Of a stretch of DNA of 27,604 nucleotides, positions 23,089-27,604 are shown piece after piece (positions within the stretch are counted from its first letter, which is position 1; the number at the start of each line of letters is the position of its first letter). The DNA is taken from positions 1 through 27,604 of the forward strand of contig NZ_JAWHTD010000047.1 in NCBI RefSeq assembly GCF_032586235.1. The letters run 5' to 3'. The position numbers and the translations under genes were made by a program. The DNA comes from Aestuariicoccus sp032586235 (lineage in GTDB: Bacteria; Pseudomonadota; Alphaproteobacteria; Rhodobacterales; Rhodobacteraceae). Below the pieces are notes generated by a model. The model was not told the DNA's origin. It did no database searches and saw nothing but the letters and a program-made list of their open reading frames with translations.

Positions 23089-23094
23089 GACGGA
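23081..23094. promoter_or_regulatory. Perfect palindromic operator candidate at the XRE start codon
   Basis: TCCGTCATGACGGA is a perfect 14-bp palindrome whose centre is the regulator's own ATG (23086-23088 on the minus strand). Together with AAA after it, 16 of 17 bases match the site in front of kbl. Its position would allow autorepression, and the divergent thiolase starts 122 bases away. Confidence 0.65.
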
Positions 23095-23215
23095 AAGGCT
23101 GCCGCCGGGCGTGCGCCGAGTCAAGTCTCCGTCCCGAGGCTGTGACGTCCGGTCCCGGCTGACAAGCCGCCACCGGCGCGGCATAGTCTGCCCGAACATT
23201 GCTCAGGAGGCTTCC

Positions 23216-24394
23216 ATGTCCGACGATATCGTCATCCTCTCCGGCGCGCGCACCGCCATCGGCACCTTCGGCGGCAGCCTCGCCGGGACCCCGCCCATCG
23301 ACCTCGGCGCCGCCGCGGCCAAGGCCGCGCTCGACCGCGCGGGCGTCGAGGGCGGGCAGATCGGCCATGTGGTCTTTGGCCATGTCATCAACACCGAACC
23401 GCGCGACATGTACCTCAGCCGCGTCGCCGCGATGCAGGCCGGTGTGCCAGAGACGACACCGGCGATGAACGTCAACCGGCTCTGCGGGTCGGGGGCGCAG
23501 GCCATCGTGTCGGGCACGCAGGCGCTGATGCTGGGGGATGCTGATTTCGCGCTCGTCGGCGGGGCCGAGAACATGAGCCGCTCACCCTTCATCATCCCCG
23601 ACCAGCGCTGGGGCGCCAAGATGGGCGACGTCCGGACGCTCGACATGATGCTGGGCGCGCTGAACTGCCCCTTCGGCACCGGCCACATGGGGGTGACCGC
23701 CGAAAACGTCGCCGCCGAGCATGACATCGGGCGCGCGGCGCAGGACGCCTTCGCGCTGGAAAGCCAGACCCGCGCCGCCCGCGCGATTGCCGAGGGGGTG
23801 TTCAAGGATCAGATCGTGCCAGTCGAGGTGCGCCGCAAGCGCGAGATGGTCCCCTTTGAAACCGACGAACACCCCAAGGCCACCACGCTTGACGCACTGG
23901 CGGGCCTGCGCCCGGTGTTCCAGAAGGACGGCAGCGTGACGGCCGGCAACGCCAGCGGCATCAACGACGGCGCGGCGGCGCTGGTGCTGGCCCGCGCCGG
24001 GGCGGCGGACAAGGCTGGGCTGAAACCGCGCGCCCGCATCCTCGGCTATGCCCACGCGGGCGTGCGGCCCGAGGTGATGGGCATCGGCCCGGTTCCGGCT
24101 GTCGAGGCGCTGCTGGCCCGCACCGGCCTGTCCGCGAGCGATTTCGACGTCATCGAATCGAACGAGGCCTTCGCGGCGCAGGCGCTGGCGGTGAACAAGG
24201 GGCTCGGGCTCGACCCGGCCAAGGTGAACCCAAACGGCGGCGCCATCGCTTTGGGCCATCCCGTCGGCGCGACCGGCGCGATCATCACGATCAAGGCGCT
24301 CTACGAGCTCGAGCGGATCGGCGGCAGCAAGGCGCTGATCACCATGTGCATCGGCGGCGGCCAGGGCATCGCGCTGGCCATCGAACGGGTCTGA
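23216..24394 (+). CDS. bktB: Acetyl-CoA acyltransferase / beta-ketothiolase, BktB type
   Basis: Cytosolic thiolase that condenses or cleaves acyl-CoA and acetyl-CoA. The 392 residues contain the catalytic triad: Cys90 in NRLCGSGAQ, His348 in LGHPVGATGA and Cys378 in CIGGGQG, plus NEAFAAQALAVNKGLGLDPA. Segments such as HVVFGHVINTEPRDMYLSRV and RWGAKMGDVRTLDMMLGAL resemble the broad-chain BktB of Ralstonia eutropha more than PhaA (recollection). AGGAGG is 5 bases before the ATG. It is divergent from the XRE-cupin regulator, so it may share its control. It could consume acetyl-CoA produced by Kbl or act in fatty-acid, polyhydroxyalkanoate or branched-chain metabolism. Confidence 0.93.
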   Translation: MSDDIVILSGARTAIGTFGGSLAGTPPIDLGAAAAKAALDRAGVEGGQIGHVVFGHVINTEPRDMYLSRVAAMQAGVPETTPAMNVNRLCGSGAQAIVSGTQALMLGDADFALVGGAENMSRSPFIIPDQRWGAKMGDVRTLDMMLGALNCPFGTGHMGVTAENVAAEHDIGRAAQDAFALESQTRAARAIAEGVFKDQIVPVEVRRKREMVPFETDEHPKATTLDALAGLRPVFQKDGSVTAGNASGINDGAAALVLARAGAADKAGLKPRARILGYAHAGVRPEVMGIGPVPAVEALLARTGLSASDFDVIESNEAFAAQALAVNKGLGLDPAKVNPNGGAIALGHPVGATGAIITIKALYELERIGGSKALITMCIGGGQGIALAIERV

Positions 24395-24399
24395 ACCGA

Positions 24400-24455
24400 C
24401 GCGCCGGAGGTCTCGAGAAAAGCCCGCAAGGGCTTGACGAGAGGCCCCCGGCGCG
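24400..24455. terminator. Nested hairpins between convergent bktB and HIT genes
   Basis: An outer stem CGCGCCGG/CCGGCGCG (24400-24407 and 24448-24455), a middle TCTCG/CGAGA and an inner AAGCCC/GGGCTT (24420-24425 and 24430-24435) form a three-tier structure filling the whole gap between the stop codons. It probably serves as a terminator for both genes; no T-run is present. Confidence 0.55.
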
Positions 24456-24460
24456 GGCGG

Positions 24461-24829
24461 TCACGCCGGTTGCAGCATCCGCCCCAGACGCCGCCCGCCC
24501 AGAATGTGCACATGCAGATGCGGCACTTCCTGCACGCCGTTCTCCCCGGCGTTCGAGATCAGCCGGAAACCGTCGTCTTCTACGCCAGCCATCTTGCAGA
24601 CCTTCCCGATGGCGCGGGTGAAATCGGCGATCTCCGCATCCGACGCCTCTTGCGCGAAATGATCGTAGGTGACGTAGGGCCCCTTGGGGATCACCAGCAC
24701 ATGGCAGGGCGCCTGCGGCTCGATGTCGTGGAAGGCCAGCGAATGCTCGGTTTCCAGAACCGTATTGTTGGGAATCTCGCCACGCAGGATTTTGGCAAAA
24801 ACGTTCTGATCGTCATAGGTGTGGGGCAT
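24461..24829 (-). CDS. HIT-family protein (Hint-type nucleotide hydrolase)
   Basis: Small cytosolic protein of 122 residues in the histidine-triad superfamily, which hydrolyse nucleoside phosphoramidates or related nucleotides. It starts YDDQNVFAKILRGEIPNNTVLETEHSLAF and ends with the catalytic triad HLHVHILGG (104-108). Size and ends match bacterial Hint. GAGGA lies 5 bases before the ATG, overlapping the glycosyltransferase stop, so it is co-transcribed with that gene (8-base gap). The link to glycan synthesis is unknown. Confidence 0.93.
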   Translation of the reverse strand: MPHTYDDQNVFAKILRGEIPNNTVLETEHSLAFHDIEPQAPCHVLVIPKGPYVTYDHFAQEASDAEIADFTRAIGKVCKMAGVEDDGFRLISNAGENGVQEVPHLHVHILGGRRLGRMLQPA

Positions 24830-24837
24830 GGTCGTCC

Positions 24838-26415
24838 TCAGTCTGCAAACAGGTATTCGGTCTTGGCGATGTCCAGCGCCTTGTCCGGCGGGATGGTCAG
24901 AAAGCGCGAGATGGCCTGGGCGTTCACCTCGGCAGAATCGGCTTCGCGCATGCGGATGTGGTGCTCGAATTCGGCGTCGCGGATGCGGTCGGATTCATGC
25001 GCCATGTCGTTGCGGATGGTCGGCAGCAGCCGTTCCAGCGTCTCTCTCGGGGTGCGGTCGCCCGCAAGGCCCACGCGCATGGCGTGGCCGGTCAGGTAAT
25101 CGTCGGTGAACTGGCATTCGATCTCGAGCAGGCGGGTGGTGGCGCGGTCGCGGCCGAAATCCTCCATCAGGTCGAGGTTGGCCGGATCCATGCAGACGAT
25201 CAGCTTGTCGGTCTCGTAGAAGTCGAACAGCATCCGCATCAGTGCCCGGCGGTGTCGGTGGCGCTTGCCCAGCGTCGACTGGATCCCGCCCAGATCGGGC
25301 AGCAGCGTGCTTTCCTCGTTGAAGAGATATTCGATGCAGGGCACGTTCGTCAGCTGGCGGATGCGGTCCAGCAGCCGCTTGGCCACGTGCCATTTCTTGC
25401 ACACCACGATCAGCAGCTCGCGTTCGCGCCCCAGGCTGCTTTCGGTTTCCCAGAACCGCTGGGTAAACCGCCGCCCGATCCGGCCCTTGGCGGTCAGGAA
25501 CTTGTAGAGCGACCGGCCCTCGTTCGAGATCTGAAAGCGCTGGCCGTCGGCCGAATAGAGCACCCCCAGCCGCCGCTTGAGCTCTTTCGCCTCGGGGCTG
25601 ATCTTGCGCGCAAAGAGGAAATCCTGGCTGAGCAGCAGGTCGTAGTGATCGTTGTAGAACGTCACCGGCATGCCGTAATCGGAAAACATCAGGAAGGTCA
25701 GCGTGCGGCTTTCGATCTCGTTCTCCGGCACCAGGTGGCGCACGAGCGTCTGAAAGAACGTCTCGTCCGGGATCCAGGTGGTGCGGAAAAACCGCATCAC
25801 GTCCGGGCGGCGGCGGCTGAAATCGAGGATCCATTCGATGGTCCGCCGCCGCAGGCACCACCATTGCGACCCGATCATGATCTCCAGATCCTCGGGGATC
25901 GCGCGGGTGATCCCCAGCCGTTTCTGCGCCTGGAACATTGCATAGAAAAGCTGCTTCTGGGTGCGTTCGTTGAACCAGTGACGATAGATCAGCCGCTCTT
26001 CCTTCCAGCCGGTCTTGATCCAGTCGGACTGAAAATAGTCGAAGGATTCGATGTAATCGACCTCGCGCCGGTCGAGGAAATCATGCGCGTACTCGGCCGA
26101 TTTGATCGCCATGCAATCGCCCGACAGCATGTAGAAATGCGTGGCGCGCGGAAAGGCGTCGACCGCGGCCTCGACGGCGCGGAGCGTGGCGTCGACCAGC
26201 GACCATTCCCCCCAGCCGCATTTCACCCGCTTCGTCGCGAAAGTGACGTTGGGATTGTCCGCCAGCGCGTGGCGGATCCTGGCATAGGCCTCGGGTTTGG
26301 CGCGGGCGTCGAAGTGGATCGACATGTAATCGCCCACGGCGGTCAGGCTCTGCGCCTGCTTGATGATGGCGTCAGGATCCTTGTGGCATAGAAGGATGAA
26401 GGCAATTTTTGCCAT
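24838..26415 (-). CDS. Branching glycosyltransferase, GT14-like (beta-1,6-GlcNAc / xylosyltransferase type), two-domain
   Basis: Predicted cytosolic glycosyltransferase of 525 residues. The N-terminal ~270 residues resemble the core-2/I-branching GT14 family: MAKIAFILLCHKDPDAIIKQ, MSIHFDARAKPEAYARI, GWGEWSLVDATLRAV, THFYMLSGDCMAIKS, IGSQWWCLRRRTIEWIL and WIPDETFFQTLVRHL. The C-terminal part (about 310-525) is a second domain I cannot assign, with ERELLIVVCKKWHVAKRL, CIEYLFNEESTLLPDLGG and KLIVCMDPANLDLMEDFGRD. No signal peptide or membrane helix is seen. The start ATG at 26415 begins the conserved domain; a much longer frame upstream is a shadow of the divergent sulfotransferase. No good Shine-Dalgarno is visible. 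It is in an operon with the HIT gene. Donor and acceptor sugars are unknown. Confidence 0.88.
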   Translation of the reverse strand: MAKIAFILLCHKDPDAIIKQAQSLTAVGDYMSIHFDARAKPEAYARIRHALADNPNVTFATKRVKCGWGEWSLVDATLRAVEAAVDAFPRATHFYMLSGDCMAIKSAEYAHDFLDRREVDYIESFDYFQSDWIKTGWKEERLIYRHWFNERTQKQLFYAMFQAQKRLGITRAIPEDLEIMIGSQWWCLRRRTIEWILDFSRRRPDVMRFFRTTWIPDETFFQTLVRHLVPENEIESRTLTFLMFSDYGMPVTFYNDHYDLLLSQDFLFARKISPEAKELKRRLGVLYSADGQRFQISNEGRSLYKFLTAKGRIGRRFTQRFWETESSLGRERELLIVVCKKWHVAKRLLDRIRQLTNVPCIEYLFNEESTLLPDLGGIQSTLGKRHRHRRALMRMLFDFYETDKLIVCMDPANLDLMEDFGRDRATTRLLEIECQFTDDYLTGHAMRVGLAGDRTPRETLERLLPTIRNDMAHESDRIRDAEFEHHIRMREADSAEVNAQAISRFLTIPPDKALDIAKTEYLFAD

Positions 26416-26556
26416 TTTGGAAACGGTCTGCCTTACTTTTGCCCGATTGTTTAGGTTGATAAAGATGAACCCACGTTGAATAAACCGGAATTCTTTGGTT
26501 TTTTGAAGGCAATAAGCGTCAGGCAGACGCAAGACGCGCGGTTCGGAGGCAGGCAG

Positions 26557-27375
26557 ATGGGTTTTCCCGGCACGTGGATGACCGAGAGCGAGAGCGTGGT
26601 GTATCGGGTTGTGCCGAAATGCGCCTGCTCGACCATCGGTCAGATCATGTATTATTCCGACCACGGCGTCTTCTTTGACGGCGACATACATGACGCCGAA
26701 GAGGGCCTGCACAAATGGGCCCGCGAGGACAGCCAACCGGCGATCAAGGCCAACGTGAAGACCCGCACCAGCTTTGCCTTCACCTGCGTGCGCAATCCCT
26801 ACACCCGTATCCTGTCGTCGTTCTTCGACAAGATTTGCGGCATCCAGCGCAATGGTCGGCGCTATCGCGGCAACCTTGTGCCGCTCTTGATCCAGAAATA
26901 CGGGATCGAGGTCGGCGGAGAGGACGGCAAGGAAGAGTTCGATCAGGTCAAGAGCTTTCGCCGCTTCCTGCTGTTCGCCCGCGACACCATCCGCTGGCGC
27001 CGCCCGATGGAGCCCGACATTCACTGGTCGGCCATGTCGGGCCATGTGAGCACCTTCATCGTCAACGGCGGGCGCTACAACAAGATCTTCTGGACCGAGC
27101 AATTCAACGACGGGATGCAGCAGGTGCTGGACGCGATCCAGACTCCGCATGCCGTGGACCTTGCCGCGATCCCGCGGTTCAACGAATCCGAAGGCCACGG
27201 CCCCAAGCGGGCGCATCCGGTCGAGGCGTATTTCGACGATCTGTCGATGCACCTCATGTGGGAGATTTTCCGCCGGGATTTCGAGCTCTTCAAATACGAT
27301 TTCGAAAACCCGGGCAACAAGATGCCCATCGGCGAGATCGACCTGAACGAGGTTCACGCCAAGCTGGGCGACTGA
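26557..27375 (+). CDS. Carbohydrate-type sulfotransferase (Sulfotransfer_2-like)
   Basis: Predicted PAPS-dependent sulfotransferase of 272 residues that would add sulfate to a glycan. The 5'-phosphosulfate loop is VVPKCACSTIG (18-28), like the VPKxACTxW of HNK-1/chondroitin sulfotransferases, and the 3'-phosphate motif is FTCVRNPYTRILSSFFDK (75-92) with the Arg and Ser of the family. Later come FIVNGGRYNKIFWTEQF and MWEIFRRDFELFKYDF, typical of the family's C-terminus. The ATG at 26557 was chosen for its excellent GGAGG 7 bases upstream; a longer frame from a TTG at 26476 lacks one. It is divergent from the GT14 gene, suggesting joint work on one polysaccharide. No membrane anchor is seen. 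Confidence 0.87.
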   Translation: MGFPGTWMTESESVVYRVVPKCACSTIGQIMYYSDHGVFFDGDIHDAEEGLHKWAREDSQPAIKANVKTRTSFAFTCVRNPYTRILSSFFDKICGIQRNGRRYRGNLVPLLIQKYGIEVGGEDGKEEFDQVKSFRRFLLFARDTIRWRRPMEPDIHWSAMSGHVSTFIVNGGRYNKIFWTEQFNDGMQQVLDAIQTPHAVDLAAIPRFNESEGHGPKRAHPVEAYFDDLSMHLMWEIFRRDFELFKYDFENPGNKMPIGEIDLNEVHAKLGD

Positions 27376-27437
27376 GCCCCGGCCTTCTGTTCCGAACTGA
27401 GGTGGAGTCCCCGGCGCGGGGGCGGGGCAGTGGTGCG

Positions 27438-27581
27438 CTACCTTCCGTAGCGGCGGCGCAGGGTTTGCACCGCGAGAAACAGAAACAACAGCGGCGCGAC
27501 GAGAGAGACCCAGCCGAACACCAGGGTCTTTAGTATCCACGCTCTGGAGCAAACCCACCGACTTCCAGTCGGTCTGCTTCA
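27438..27581 (-). other. Possible C-terminal tail of a membrane protein, start unresolved
   Basis: On the minus strand a frame reads AWILKTLVFGWVSLVAPLLF, LFLAVQTLRRRYGR and then stops at 27438-27440: one hydrophobic helix followed by a basic tail, a typical membrane-protein end. Upstream it is closed by a TGA near 27581 and has no good start. The neighbouring frame reads SFSLKQTDWKSVGLLQSVDT, which looks coding, so a one-base frameshift near 27530 could join the two. It is cut by the window edge. Confidence 0.3.
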
Positions 27582-27604
27582 GCGAGAAAGAATCGTGATA
27601 TGAT

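Noticed and set aside
26416..27558. N-terminal extension of the GT14 frame to 906 residues
   Set aside because: The extension is antisense to the sulfotransferase and lacks a glycosyltransferase-like start; the conserved protein begins at 26415.

Overview
This looks like an alphaproteobacterial chromosome segment, most likely Rhodobacteraceae (roseobacter group). The housekeeping genes (leuB, leuCD, kbl/tdh, ZntB, BktB-type thiolase, GT14/sulfotransferase pair) have that flavour and are visibly very GC-rich, while roughly the first 7.5 kb is less GC-rich and full of broken genes. The assignment rests on recognising protein families by eye; no search was run.

Left part (1-7540) is a decayed accessory region ending beside the 3' end of a tRNA-Pro(CGG) gene. 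It holds pieces of two transposases (IS1182-like and IS630-like) that meet tail to tail, and the remains of a sugar-uptake operon: a permease stub, an intact UgpC/MalK-type ATPase and the C-terminal third of a mandelate-racemase/enolase-superfamily enzyme. Next come a universal stress protein whose natural ATG is followed at once by a stop codon, a convergent RTX-repeat secreted protein, an intact DadA-type D-amino-acid dehydrogenase, the tail of an Old Yellow Enzyme-type oxidoreductase, and a fragment of an EPS-associated MarR-like regulator. An 11-bp tandem repeat lies close to the tRNA.

Middle part (7545-16600) is ordinary chromosome: tRNA-Pro, a DMT/EamA exporter and leuB with a clear terminator. 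A LysR regulator is divergent from an atypical SDR-fold protein. A two-gene unit follows (membrane protein, then a secreted endonuclease/exonuclease/phosphatase-like protein with altered active-site residues), and then leuC-leuD with a clear terminator. LeuC, LeuD and LeuB together perform the isopropylmalate steps of leucine synthesis.

Right part (16457-27604) has a small membrane peptide, a large MscS-type channel, a ZntB-type zinc transporter, and a tightly overlapping kbl / PLP-enzyme / tdh operon for threonine breakdown to glycine and acetyl-CoA. Upstream of it is an XRE-cupin regulator; nearly identical palindromes lie at the regulator's own start and in front of kbl, suggesting one regulon. 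A BktB-like thiolase is divergent from the regulator and could use the acetyl-CoA. The last block is a GT14 branching glycosyltransferase in an operon with a HIT-family protein and divergent from a carbohydrate-type sulfotransferase, suggesting a branched, sulfated surface glycan.

The most interesting leads are the XRE-cupin regulon with the undescribed PLP enzyme between kbl and tdh (whose Tdh lacks all structural-zinc cysteines), the GT14-sulfotransferase pair, and the ATG-stop start of the stress protein. No CRISPR array, prophage or complete insertion sequence was seen.
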